Assembly (NCBI RefSeq): GCF_007828865.1
Contig: NZ_VIVK01000001.1
Location: forward strand, 1,178,001-1,242,000
Direction: 5' to 3'
Origin: Kribbella amoyensis
GTDB taxonomy: Bacteria; Actinomycetota; Actinomycetes; Propionibacteriales; Kribbellaceae
Length of the DNA stretch: 64,000 bases
Positions 49,758 to 58,201 of this stretch are shown one piece after another. Position numbers and translations under genes: made by a program. The notes beneath the pieces are model-generated. The model saw nothing but the letters and a program-made list of their open reading frames with translations, was not told where the DNA came from and ran no database searches. The stretch's first letter is position 1. Each line of letters starts with the position of its first letter.

Positions 49758-51832
49758 GAGTTCGTGGTGAGGTCGTAGACGGTGGTGCTGCCGACGGTCC
49801 GGGACTGGAAGTTCTCCTGCACCCAGGTGGCGATCTCGCTGGTGGTCCCGACCCGGCCCATGCCGCCGCCCATGCCGCCCATGCCACCACCGCTGCCGAC
49901 GAAGTAGTGGATCTTGCCCTGGGCCACCAGTTGCTGGAACTCGGCCAGCGTCGGCGCCGGATCCGTCCCGTTGAAGCCGCCGATCGCCATCACCGGGACC
50001 TCGGCGGCGATCTGCAACGGCGCCGCGCCGTTCGCGGTGACGGCCGCCGCGGCCCAGGTGTACCCACTCGCGCCCTGCTGCAGCAGCGCGACCAGGTCGC
50101 TCGACACCCCGTTCGTCCCGTTGCCGCCGAGGAAGCCACCCATCCCGCCGCCCGGCGTCCCGGTGGTCGTTCCAGGTCCACCGTTGGTGGTCGTTCCGGG
50201 CCCGTTGGTCGTACCGCCGGGCCCGCCGTTGGTCGCACCCGGGCCACCGGTCGTCCCGTTCTGGCTCGGCGGGGCGCCCATCCGCCCGCCGGGTCCGCCG
50301 CCGAGGCCGCCCGACCCGGCCGGTCCGGCCGACGGAAGGGCGCCGGCGTGCGCGGTGCCGATGGTCTCGACCGAGTACGCCGCGGGCCCGGCCAACGCGC
50401 TCAGCGCCAGCAGTACTCCGGCCAGGACGCTCGCCCGGCGGACCGTGGTCCGCCGGCCCGGCAGCTCCGGCACGATGATCACCAGCGCGGCGGCCACGAT
50501 CCCCGCCACCAGGACCGTCCAGCGCAGCCACGGCAGCCAGTCGGGAGTCGACGACAGCAGCCGGAAACTCCACCCGGCGGTCAGCAAAGCGCCACCGGCA
50601 AGAGTTGCCCTGGGCAACCAGCCTGACCGGCGCCGCCACAGGACCGAGGCCGCCGCACCGATCAACGCGGCCACGGCCGGCGCCAGCGCGATCATGTAGT
50701 AGCTGTGGATGATGCCCTGCATGTAGCTGAACACCAGCCCGGTGACGACCAGCCAGCCGCCCCAGAGAAGCGCGAACGCGCGGGTCTTGTCGGTCCGCGG
50801 CGCCCGCCAGGTGACGGCCGCGAGGACCACCGTGGCCAGCAGGGCCGCCGGCAACAACCAGGCGATCTGGCTCGCGAACTCCCCGCCGAACAGCCGCTGC
50901 AGTCCGGTCGCTCCACCCCAGCCCGGGTTGCCGACGCCGCCGCCGACCGAGCCCGCCTCGTTGCCGGTGAGCCGGCCGAGTCCGTTGTAGCCGAGGGTCA
51001 GTTCGAGGATGCTGTTCGTCTGTGAGCCGCCGATGTACGGCCGGGCCGAGGCGGGCATCAGTTCCACGATGGCGATCCACCAGCCGGCTCCGACGATCAT
51101 CGCGCCGAGAGCGGCCAGGCTGTGCAGTACCCGCTTCCCGAGCGCGGGCCGGCCGGCCACCAGGTACGCGAGCCCGAAGGCCGGCAGCACCAGGAACGCC
51201 TGCAGCATCTTGGTCAGGAAGCCGAACCCGACCAGCACCCCGGCCAGCGCCATCCATCGCCACGCGTACTTCTCGGAGTCGATCGCCCGGGTCACCGCCC
51301 AGGCACCCATCACCAGCAGCAGGACGAGCAGCGCGTCCGGATTGTTGAACCGGAACATCAGCACCGCGACCGGCGTCAGCGCGAGCACCGCCCCGGCGAG
51401 CAGCGCCGCGTTCGCGGAGAACCAGCGCCGCACCGCCGCGTACAGGAAGCCGACGCTCGCGACCCCCATCAGGGCCTGCGGGATCAGCATGCTCCAGACA
51501 CCGAACCCGAAGATCCGGCCGGACAATCCCATCACCCACAGAGAAGCGGGCGTCTTGTCCACGGTGATGAAACCGGCTGCGTCGAACGAGCCGAAGAACC
51601 AGGCCTTCCAGCTCGTCGAGCCGGCCTGGACCGCGGCCGCGTAGTACTCGTTGGCGTAGCCGTTCTTCGCCAGGCCCCACAGGTACGCGATCGCCGTCAG
51701 GACCAACAGCCCGCCGAGCAGGACCTTCTCCCGGCTCAGCGAGTGCGTCCGGGCGAGTGCGCGGGGTCTGGCCCGGCGGCCTTCGGTGCGGGGTGCGCCG
51801 GAGACGGTGGTCGGTTCGGTCAGGGTGCTCAT
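49754..51832 (-). CDS. Glycosyltransferase family 39-type membrane protein
   Basis: This 692-residue protein has about eleven membrane helices and the family 39 pattern: early NEYYAAAVQAGSTSWKAWFF, with FITVDKTPASLWVMGLSGRI and MFRFNNPDALLVLLLVMGAW, as in polyprenyl-phosphate-sugar-dependent transferases (ArnT/PMT). The C-terminal 200 residues are extracytoplasmic, with a Gly/Thr/Asn-rich part (for example GGPGTTTGTPGG) and a folded end (AEFQQLVAQGKIHYFVGSGG). It shares one base with the upstream GT2 gene (TGATG) and probably uses the lipid-linked sugar made by that enzyme to glycosylate envelope components. Confidence 0.88.
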   Translation of the reverse strand: MSTLTEPTTVSGAPRTEGRRARPRALARTHSLSREKVLLGGLLVLTAIAYLWGLAKNGYANEYYAAAVQAGSTSWKAWFFGSFDAAGFITVDKTPASLWVMGLSGRIFGFGVWSMLIPQALMGVASVGFLYAAVRRWFSANAALLAGAVLALTPVAVLMFRFNNPDALLVLLLVMGAWAVTRAIDSEKYAWRWMALAGVLVGFGFLTKMLQAFLVLPAFGLAYLVAGRPALGKRVLHSLAALGAMIVGAGWWIAIVELMPASARPYIGGSQTNSILELTLGYNGLGRLTGNEAGSVGGGVGNPGWGGATGLQRLFGGEFASQIAWLLPAALLATVVLAAVTWRAPRTDKTRAFALLWGGWLVVTGLVFSYMQGIIHSYYMIALAPAVAALIGAAASVLWRRRSGWLPRATLAGGALLTAGWSFRLLSSTPDWLPWLRWTVLVAGIVAAALVIIVPELPGRRTTVRRASVLAGVLLALSALAGPAAYSVETIGTAHAGALPSAGPAGSGGLGGGPGGRMGAPPSQNGTTGGPGATNGGPGGTTNGPGTTTNGGPGTTTGTPGGGMGGFLGGNGTNGVSSDLVALLQQGASGYTWAAAAVTANGAAPLQIAAEVPVMAIGGFNGTDPAPTLAEFQQLVAQGKIHYFVGSGGGMGGMGGGMGRVGTTSEIATWVQENFQSRTVGSTTVYDLTTNS

Positions 51833-53079
51833 CAGTTGCTCCGGGTCTGGTCGAGAACCGCCGGGGGTTCGAAGGCGGGCAGTGTGGGCGCCTCGTCGTC
51901 GAAGACCCAGCTCTGGTAGAGGCTGAAGCGGACCACCGTGGCGGCCAGGTTCGCGATCGTCAGCACGGTGATCTCGAGGGCCTGCGCCGGGACGGCGATC
52001 GCCGCGTGCAGCAGCCACAGCGAGGACGCGGTGACGCTCCAGCCGATGAAGAAGGTGACGAGTCCGCGGAGCTGGTGCCGGCCGCGGTTCTCCACGCCGC
52101 GGACGCCGAAGGTGATGCGGCGGTTCAGCGCGGTGTTGGCGACCGCGGTGATCAACAGCGCGGCGAAGTTGGCGACCTGGGCCGGCATCGCCTGCCGGAG
52201 CGCGAGGTACAGCAGGGCGTACGCGATCGTGCTGAGGACGCCGACGAACGCGAACCGCGCGATCCGGGCCGCGAGCGCGGTGCGTGGATCCGCGATCGCC
52301 GGGCGGCCGAAGGTCTGCCGGACCGGCTCCAGCGGCAGGCGGCCGACGGTCCGGTTGAGCCGGGCGATGCCCTTGAGGTCGTCGATCACGGTCTGCGCGA
52401 TCTTCACCCGGGAGTCCAGGTCGTCGATCCAGTCCACCGGGACCTCGTGGATCCGCAGCCCGGCCCGTTCGGCGAGGACGAGCAGCTCGGTGTCGAAGAA
52501 CCAGCCGGTGTCCTCGACCAACGGCAGCAGCTCGTGGGCCACGTCGGCGCGGATCGCCTTGAACCCGCACTGCGCGTCCGAGAAGCCGGCACTCAAGGTT
52601 GCCCTGAGCAACAGGTTGTAGCCGCGCGAGATCACCTCCCGCTTCGGCCGCCGGACCACCCGCGAGCCCCGGGCCAGCCGGGTCCCGATCGCCACGTCAC
52701 TGTGGCCGGCGACGAGCGGTGCGACCAACGGCAGCAGGGCGTTCAGATTCGTCGACAGGTCCACGTCCATGTAGGCGAGGACGTCGGCGTCGCTGTCCGA
52801 CCAGACCTGCTTCAGCGCCCGGCCACGACCCGGCTGCTCGATCCGGACGATCCGGACCCCGGGCAGCTCGGTCGCCAGCAACGCGCCGATCTCGTACGTC
52901 GCGTCGGTACTGCCGTTGTCGGCGATGCAGACCTCGGCCGGGAACGGGAAGGCGGTGTCCAGGAACGCCCGCAGCCTGCGGATGTTCGGGCCGAGATCGT
53001 ACTCCTCATTGCGAACGGGTACGACGATCTCGACCGCCGTGTGCCGCCGCGGTGCACTGGGACCTCCTGAGTTCTGCAT
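51832..53079 (-). CDS. Fused GT2 glycosyltransferase and GtrA-like membrane protein
   Basis: This 415-residue protein joins a dolichyl-phosphate-mannose-synthase-like GT2 domain (residues about 15-245; VEIVVPVRNEE, CIADNGSTDATYE, LAYMDVDLSTN, TELLVLAERAGLRIHEVPVDW) to a GtrA-type four-helix flippase-like domain (about 275-395). Such fusions make and flip polyprenyl-phosphate-sugar for surface glycosylation. It starts at ATG 53079, 63 bases downstream of another gene's stop, and begins the three-gene operon that ends with the Q-rich protein. Confidence 0.92.
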   Translation of the reverse strand: MQNSGGPSAPRRHTAVEIVVPVRNEEYDLGPNIRRLRAFLDTAFPFPAEVCIADNGSTDATYEIGALLATELPGVRIVRIEQPGRGRALKQVWSDSDADVLAYMDVDLSTNLNALLPLVAPLVAGHSDVAIGTRLARGSRVVRRPKREVISRGYNLLLRATLSAGFSDAQCGFKAIRADVAHELLPLVEDTGWFFDTELLVLAERAGLRIHEVPVDWIDDLDSRVKIAQTVIDDLKGIARLNRTVGRLPLEPVRQTFGRPAIADPRTALAARIARFAFVGVLSTIAYALLYLALRQAMPAQVANFAALLITAVANTALNRRITFGVRGVENRGRHQLRGLVTFFIGWSVTASSLWLLHAAIAVPAQALEITVLTIANLAATVVRFSLYQSWVFDDEAPTLPAFEPPAVLDQTRSN

Positions 53080-53142
53080 GCCACCCAGGCTGTCGGGTCA
53101 AGCTGAGTCCACCCCTGCGCGCGGCTGGGAATTCGCTGGCAG

Positions 53143-53541
53143 TCAGTCGGACGCGGTCCGGCGGAGCCAGAGCAGGCCGAGCACCGGCAGCACGACCGGG
53201 ATGAACAGGTACCCCTGGCCGAAGTGGGACCACACCGTGGCGTCCGGGAAGTCCTCGGGCACGGCGTAGCTGAACGCGCCGATCGCGAGCACCCCGACCA
53301 GTTCGACGACGATCGCGGCGGTGGCCACCTTGCGGGAGACCCGGGTCGCGCGGGCCAGGGCGAAGGTGGCCGCGCAATAGATGACCGCGGCAACGGCCGA
53401 CAGGACGTAGGCGACCGGCGCGGCCGAGAAGTCGGTGGCGATCTGGACCGCGGCACGCGACGTCGCGGCGAGGGCGAAGAGGCCGTACACCGCGATCAGG
53501 ACCCGGCCCGGTCCCTGTCTCGTCGCGGTCGCGTCGACCAT
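53143..53541 (-). CDS. Small membrane protein, four helices
   Basis: This 132-residue protein has about four predicted membrane helices (LIAVYGLFALAATSRAAVQI, VAYVLSAVAAVIYCAATFAL, VATAAIVVELVGVLAIGAFS, GYLFIPVVLPVLGLLWL). The segment EDFPDATVWSHFGQGYLFIPVVLP is typical of a conserved actinobacterial family of unknown function. It is two bases downstream of the next membrane gene and probably works with it. ATG 53541 is the first start in frame after that gene. Confidence 0.78.
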   Translation of the reverse strand: MVDATATRQGPGRVLIAVYGLFALAATSRAAVQIATDFSAAPVAYVLSAVAAVIYCAATFALARATRVSRKVATAAIVVELVGVLAIGAFSYAVPEDFPDATVWSHFGQGYLFIPVVLPVLGLLWLRRTASD

Positions 53542-53543
53542 CG

Positions 53544-53900
53544 TCAGACCGCCCAGATCTCGTACATGCGCAGCTCGAGGATCGGGACCACCACACAGGC
53601 GACCGCGAGAACGCCGGCGCCCCAGCGGCTGCGCTCGGCGAGCGCCCAGAAGGCGCCGATCGGCAGGATGATGAGCGACCCGATCAGGTACGCGCAGAAG
53701 AGGACCGCGGACACGTCCCGGTCGGTGCCGGTCAGCTGGACGATGCCGACGACGAGCTGCGCGAGCAGCAGGACCTCGACGACACCGAGCAGGCCGAGCA
53801 ACCACCAGTCGATCCGGCGATCGCGCGCGGCCAGGACGATGGCGTACACCATGGCGACGAGCGAGAGCGCGACCAGCGCCCAGGTGAGCGGTTCGAACAC
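53544..53900 (-). CDS. Small membrane protein, likely partner of the previous one
   Basis: This 118-residue protein has about four predicted helices (WALVALSLVAMVYAIVLAAR, WLLGLLGVVEVLLLAQLVVG, SAVLFCAYLIGSLIILPIGA, AGVLAVACVVVPILELRM). A similar pattern of a short Trp-rich first loop (RRIDWWLLGLLG) occurs in actinobacterial membrane proteins with no known role. It is coded just before the 132-residue membrane protein, so the two probably form a pair. Nothing in the sequence gives a function. Confidence 0.78.
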   Translation of the reverse strand: MFEPLTWALVALSLVAMVYAIVLAARDRRIDWWLLGLLGVVEVLLLAQLVVGIVQLTGTDRDVSAVLFCAYLIGSLIILPIGAFWALAERSRWGAGVLAVACVVVPILELRMYEIWAV

Positions 53901-53943
53901 AGGTCAGAGGATGTCACCCCGGCCAAACCAGGTGGCGACAGGG

Positions 53944-54801
53944 TCAGGCGGCGTCCGATTCCGATCGCGCGTCGGCCCGGTACTCGCCCGGGCGGACGCC
54001 GTAGTACCGGGTGAAGGCGGCGCTCAACGCGTACGCGTTCGCGTAGCCGACCTTCCGGGCGATGGTGGCGAGCGTGTCGTGGGACTGGCGCAGCTGGTCG
54101 GCGGCGAGGCACAGCCGCCAGCAGGTCAGGTACGACATCGGCGGCTCGCCGACCAGGTCGCGGAACCGCCGGGAGAACGCGGCCCGCGACATCGCACTCC
54201 GCCGCGCGAGATCCTCGACGGTCCACCGGTACGCGGGCTCGGCGTGCATGAGCGCGAGCGCCGCACCGACGGCGGGATCGTTCTGCGCGGTGTACCACTG
54301 GGGTGCGCCCGAGTCGGGCCGGTCGAGCCACTCGCGCAACGCGGTGAGCAGGACGAGGTCGAGCAGCCGGTCCAGGAGTGCCCGTCGCCCGGCGCGGTCA
54401 CCGTCGAGCTCGCGGCTCAGCAGGGCCACCGCGCTGCCGACCTCGGTCCCGGACTCGACGAACAGCACGGCCGGCAGGCCACCGAGTACGCGGTCGCACA
54501 CTCCCCCGCCGACGCCGACGTCGTACGCCCCGGTCACCAGGACCGCGTCGTCCGTGTCCCCGTCGACGCCCGAGAGCGAGTACGCGGACGGACCGACGAC
54601 GAGGGCAACGTCACCGGGCGCGAGGACCTGAGGCGGCCGGCCGTCAACGGCGAGGGCCGCTGAACCGCGGATCATCGTCACCACCGTGAGCGCGGAACCA
54701 TTGGGGCAGCCCACCTGCCAGGGCGCCTCCAGCCGGGCACTCTCGACCAGGACCCCCAGCGGCCGGACGTCGTCGAGGAGTCGCGAGAGGGTATCGGTCA
54801 T
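53944..54801 (-). CDS. AraC family transcriptional regulator
   Basis: This 285-residue regulator has an N-terminal cupin-like ligand domain (residues about 10-170: LTVVTMIRGSAALAVDG and LAPGDVALVVGPS) and a C-terminal AraC double helix-turn-helix (about 195-280: WTVEDLARRSAMSRAAFSRR, SHDTLATIARKVGYANAYAL, FTRYYGVRPGEYR). The ligand is unknown. The ATG at 54801 (MTDTLSR) is chosen over an upstream in-frame ATG. It is divergent from an IRED-like reductase gene with 82 bases between, and may regulate it. Confidence 0.92.
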   Translation of the reverse strand: MTDTLSRLLDDVRPLGVLVESARLEAPWQVGCPNGSALTVVTMIRGSAALAVDGRPPQVLAPGDVALVVGPSAYSLSGVDGDTDDAVLVTGAYDVGVGGGVCDRVLGGLPAVLFVESGTEVGSAVALLSRELDGDRAGRRALLDRLLDLVLLTALREWLDRPDSGAPQWYTAQNDPAVGAALALMHAEPAYRWTVEDLARRSAMSRAAFSRRFRDLVGEPPMSYLTCWRLCLAADQLRQSHDTLATIARKVGYANAYALSAAFTRYYGVRPGEYRADARSESDAA

Positions 54802-54883
54802 GGTGAGCAGCGTAGACGATTTCGTATCAGGCTGGGCTGTCCAGATATTTCGATGTGACCTAAGGGCCGCTTGACTCTTCCGC

Positions 54884-55729
54884 ATGAGTCAACGAGTAGC
54901 TGTCCTCGGCGCCGGTTCGCTCGGCGCGGTCATCGCCCGCGCCTTCGCCGCCGCCGGTCACCCCACCACCGTCTGGAACCGCACCCCCGACCGGCTGAGC
55001 GCCCTGGTCGCCGACACCCCGGCGCTGCGGCCGGCCCTGTCCGTCCCCGAGGCGATCGCCGACGCCGACCTGATCACGCTCGTGGTCGCCGACGCCGCGG
55101 CCGCCCGGGCTGTCCTCGACTCCGCCGGCGACGCGATCGCCGGCAAGATCGTCGTCAATTTCACCTCCACCACCCCGGAGCAGACCCAGGTGCTCGCCGG
55201 ACGGGTCGGCGCCGGCTACCTCGACGGCGCCGCGATGAGCGGGACCCGGCTCGTCGGCGATCCCACCGGCCTGTTCCTGTACGCCGGGGACGCCACCACG
55301 TTCGCCGATGCCGAGCCGACCCTGCGAGCATTGGGGATCGCCCGCGCGGTCGGCACCGATCCGGGCGACGCATCGCTCTGGGACACCGCGTTGCTCGGCC
55401 TGAATCTCGGCGTGCTCGGCGCGTTCTACCAGGCCGTCGCGCTGATCGGCGGCTCGGCGGAGAAGGTCGCCGCCATCTCCGCGGAGTACCTGCCCTTCGC
55501 GACCGGACTGCTCGCCGACCACGCCCGGCAGATCGACGCCAAGCAGTACCCGGACGACGACGGCTCCCTCGCCGTGTACGCGGCCGCAGTGGACCACCTC
55601 ATCGCGACCGCCGCCGACCGCGGCGTCGGTACCGACGTCGCCGTCCCGGTGCGGTCGGTCATCAACCGGGCCATCGAAGCCGGCCACGGCGACGACGGGC
55701 TCGCGAGCGTGACGGAGGTGCTGCGATGA
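54884..55729 (+). CDS. NAD(P)-dependent oxidoreductase of the beta-hydroxyacid/imine reductase superfamily
   Basis: This 281-residue enzyme has an N-terminal Rossmann domain (VAVLGAGSLGAVIARAFAAA, then TTVWNRTPDR) and a helical C-terminal domain, as in 6-phosphogluconate- and beta-hydroxyacid dehydrogenases. The MSGTRLVGDPTGLFLYAGD region and overall spacing resemble actinobacterial imine reductases; the catalytic Lys of beta-hydroxyacid dehydrogenases is not obvious. The substrate is unknown. It starts at ATG 54884 after a short divergent region, and overlaps the PPOX-family gene by four bases. Confidence 0.82.
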   Translation: MSQRVAVLGAGSLGAVIARAFAAAGHPTTVWNRTPDRLSALVADTPALRPALSVPEAIADADLITLVVADAAAARAVLDSAGDAIAGKIVVNFTSTTPEQTQVLAGRVGAGYLDGAAMSGTRLVGDPTGLFLYAGDATTFADAEPTLRALGIARAVGTDPGDASLWDTALLGLNLGVLGAFYQAVALIGGSAEKVAAISAEYLPFATGLLADHARQIDAKQYPDDDGSLAVYAAAVDHLIATAADRGVGTDVAVPVRSVINRAIEAGHGDDGLASVTEVLR

Positions 55730-56259
55730 CGACCAAGGTTCCCTATGCCAAGTTGCGCGACGACCTCGCCGCGGTGCTGTCCCGGGTCCGCTACACGACC
55801 ATGACCACGGTCGATCTTCGAGGCCGACCACGGTCGCGCGTCCTCATCGCGGTCTGGGAGCTGGACCGCGACCAGCCGCTCGGCTGGCTGGCGACCTTCC
55901 GGACACCGGTGAAGGCCCGGCACCTGGCGGCGAACCCGCACACCACGTTCTCGTACTGGGACCGCAGCCAGGAGACCGCGAGTATCGACGCGATCGCCCG
56001 GTGGACCGACAACGACGACGAACGCCGGCACGTGTGGGACCTGTACGAACAGGGCTCGCCGCGTGGGGTCGGGTACCCGCCTGCGCCGTTCTGGCCGGGC
56101 GGGCCGGACAGCGAGGCGTTCCAGGTCCTGCGGCTCGAGCCGTACCGCATCCAGGTACTCCGCGCGGCCGAGCTGGCCCGCGGCGGACCGGACGCGGCTC
56201 GGCTGTGGACGCCGGCTGCCGAGCTCGTCCCGGCTGGGTCAGAGGATGTCGGCCGGTGA
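55726..56259 (+). CDS. PPOX-class pyridoxamine 5'-phosphate oxidase-like protein
   Basis: This 177-residue protein has a flavin/F420-binding split-barrel fold: VRYTTMTTVDLRGRPRSRVL near residue 20, VKARHLAANPHTTFSYWDRS near residue 64 and PDSEAFQVLRLEPYRIQVL near residue 130. Members use FMN, F420 or haem, and many reduce or oxidise small molecules. It overlaps the upstream reductase by four bases. Its last 21 bases overlap the convergent purB gene. Confidence 0.87.
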   Translation: MTTKVPYAKLRDDLAAVLSRVRYTTMTTVDLRGRPRSRVLIAVWELDRDQPLGWLATFRTPVKARHLAANPHTTFSYWDRSQETASIDAIARWTDNDDERRHVWDLYEQGSPRGVGYPPAPFWPGGPDSEAFQVLRLEPYRIQVLRAAELARGGPDAARLWTPAAELVPAGSEDVGR

Positions 56260-57675
56260 GTACGACGCGGCTTCCGGGTACCGCTTGGCGAGCTGGTCGA
56301 TCTTGCCGACGACCGCGTTCACCTGGGCCACGGCCGCGCCGGTGAACGAGAGCGGCTCGCCGACGATGCCGGTGATCTGCTCCTCGGTCAGGCCCAGCCG
56401 GCCGTCCTCGCCGAGCCGGTGGAACAGGTCGTTCGCGGCCAGGCCCTGGCGCAGGTCGAGTGCCGTGGCTACCGCGTGCTCCTTGATCACCTCGTGCGCG
56501 GTCTCCCGGCCGACGCCGTTCTTCACCGCCGCCATCAGGATCTTGGTGGTGGTGAGGAAGGGCAGGTACCGCTCCAGCTCGCGCCCGACGACGGCCGGGT
56601 ACACGCCGAACTCGGCCAGGACGGTCAGGAACGTCTCGAACAACCCGTCCAGCGCGAAGAACGCGTCCGGCAGCGCGACCCGGCGGACCACGGAGCAGAA
56701 GACGTCGCCCTCGTTCCACTGGTTGCCGGCCAGTTCACCGGCCATCGACGCGTAGCCGCGCAGGATCACGGCGAGCCCGTTCACCCGCTCGCAGGACCGG
56801 GTGTTCATCTTGTGCGGCATCGCGGAAGAACCGACCTGGCCCTCCTTGAACCCCTCGGTGACCAGCTCGTGCCCGGCCATCAGCCGGATCGTGGTCGCCA
56901 GGCTGGACGGACCCGCCGCCAGCTGCACCAATGCGGTGACGACCTCGTAGTCCAGCGAGCGCGGGTACACCTGGCCGACGCTGGTCAGGACCCGCCGGAA
57001 GCCCAGGTGCTGCGCGACCTCGGACTCCAGGCCGGCGAGCAGCTTGTCCTGGCCGCCGAACAGGTCCAGCATGTCCTGCGACGTCCCGACCGGCCCCTTG
57101 ATCCCGCGCAACGGGAACCGGTCGATCAGCTCCTCCAGCCGCGCGATCGCGACCAGCAACTCGTCCGCCGCCGACGCGAACCGCTTGCCCAACGTGGTCG
57201 CCTGCGCCGCCACGTTGTGCGACCGCCCGGTCATCACCAGCGCCGCGTGCTCGGCCGCCTTCTGGCCAAGCTGCACCGCGGTCGCGACGGCCCGGTCCCG
57301 GACCAGCTCGAGCCCGGCCCGGATCTGCAGCTGCTCGACGTTCTCGGTCAGGTCACGGCTCGTCATCCCCTTGTGGATGTGCTCGTGCCCCGCCAGCGCG
57401 TTGAACTCCTCGATCCGCGCCTTCACGTCGTGCCGCGTCACCCGCTCCCGCGCGGCGATCGACTCCAGGTCGACCTGCTCCAGCACCCGCCGGTAGTCCT
57501 CGACCACGCCGTCCGGTACGTCGACCCCGAAGTCCTTCTGCGCACTCAGCACCGCCAGCCACAGCTGCCGCTCGAGCACGATCTTGTACTCCGGCGACCA
57601 CAACTGAGCCATCGAAAGACTGGCGTAGCGCGAGGCGAGAACGTTGGGGATCCGGGGCTTGCTGGAGTTCGACAC
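56239..57675 (-). CDS. purB: Adenylosuccinate lyase PurB
   Basis: This 478-residue enzyme cleaves SAICAR and adenylosuccinate to release fumarate in purine synthesis. Signature residues are TSRDLTENVEQLQIRAGLEL, the GRSHNVAAQATTLGKR region with catalytic His, and GSSAMPHKMNTRSCERVNGL near residue 286 with catalytic Ser. Start ATG 57675 begins MSNSSKPRIPNVLASRYA. Its 3' end overlaps the convergent PPOX gene by 21 bases. It is 1.5-4 kb from other pur genes on the same strand but not in an operon with them. Confidence 0.97.
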   Translation of the reverse strand: MSNSSKPRIPNVLASRYASLSMAQLWSPEYKIVLERQLWLAVLSAQKDFGVDVPDGVVEDYRRVLEQVDLESIAARERVTRHDVKARIEEFNALAGHEHIHKGMTSRDLTENVEQLQIRAGLELVRDRAVATAVQLGQKAAEHAALVMTGRSHNVAAQATTLGKRFASAADELLVAIARLEELIDRFPLRGIKGPVGTSQDMLDLFGGQDKLLAGLESEVAQHLGFRRVLTSVGQVYPRSLDYEVVTALVQLAAGPSSLATTIRLMAGHELVTEGFKEGQVGSSAMPHKMNTRSCERVNGLAVILRGYASMAGELAGNQWNEGDVFCSVVRRVALPDAFFALDGLFETFLTVLAEFGVYPAVVGRELERYLPFLTTTKILMAAVKNGVGRETAHEVIKEHAVATALDLRQGLAANDLFHRLGEDGRLGLTEEQITGIVGEPLSFTGAAVAQVNAVVGKIDQLAKRYPEAASYSPADIL

Positions 57676-57754
57676 GCCCCCATTCTCGCTGGTCCCCGGA
57701 AACCCGAAGTACCACGGTCCCCGAACGTGGACAGTTCACCTGACGTCCCCAGGC

Positions 57755-58168
57755 TCACCCGGTCCGCAGCCTCCGCCGGATCTCACCAGGTGGCGGGTTC
57801 ACCATCGCGTCGCCCGCGATCACCACCGTCGGTACCGTCTCGTTCCCGTCCGCGACTGCCCGTACTGCTGCCGCGGCCTCGGGATCGCGCCAGATGTTCA
57901 CCCAGCTCGCCCGCTCCGCGACGCCCAGCAACGCCAGCCGCAACCGCAGGCAGTACGGGCAGCCCGGCCGCCAGTAGACCACCACGCCACCCGCCTCGCG
58001 TGCCGAACCAGAGCGCGGAAACCCCAACGGGGAAAGGAGAATCGCCAATCCCAGGAACAGCAGCCCCTCGACGACTGCTACCACCGGCGAACCTCCGGAG
58101 AAGGTCGTCGCGGTCACGAACACACCGAACAGCAGCACAGCACCCGGTACACCCCAGCTCTTCACCAC
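57755..58168 (-). CDS. Membrane-tethered glutaredoxin-like protein
   Basis: This 137-residue protein has two N-terminal membrane helices (residues about 6-48; PGAVLLFGVFVTATT and VEGLLFLGLAILLSPLGF) followed by a glutaredoxin/mycoredoxin domain. The redox motif is CPYC (YWRPGCPYCLRLRLALLG), and TVPTVVIAGDAMVNPP holds the conserved cis-Pro. The family reduces mixed disulfides with mycothiol. Tethering would place the active site near the membrane, and its side depends on topology. It is 79 bases upstream of the purB start on the same strand. Confidence 0.88.
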   Translation of the reverse strand: MVKSWGVPGAVLLFGVFVTATTFSGGSPVVAVVEGLLFLGLAILLSPLGFPRSGSAREAGGVVVYWRPGCPYCLRLRLALLGVAERASWVNIWRDPEAAAAVRAVADGNETVPTVVIAGDAMVNPPPGEIRRRLRTG

Positions 58169-58201
58169 CCGGAAACCGTAACCAACGACGACCGGGAACG
58201 C

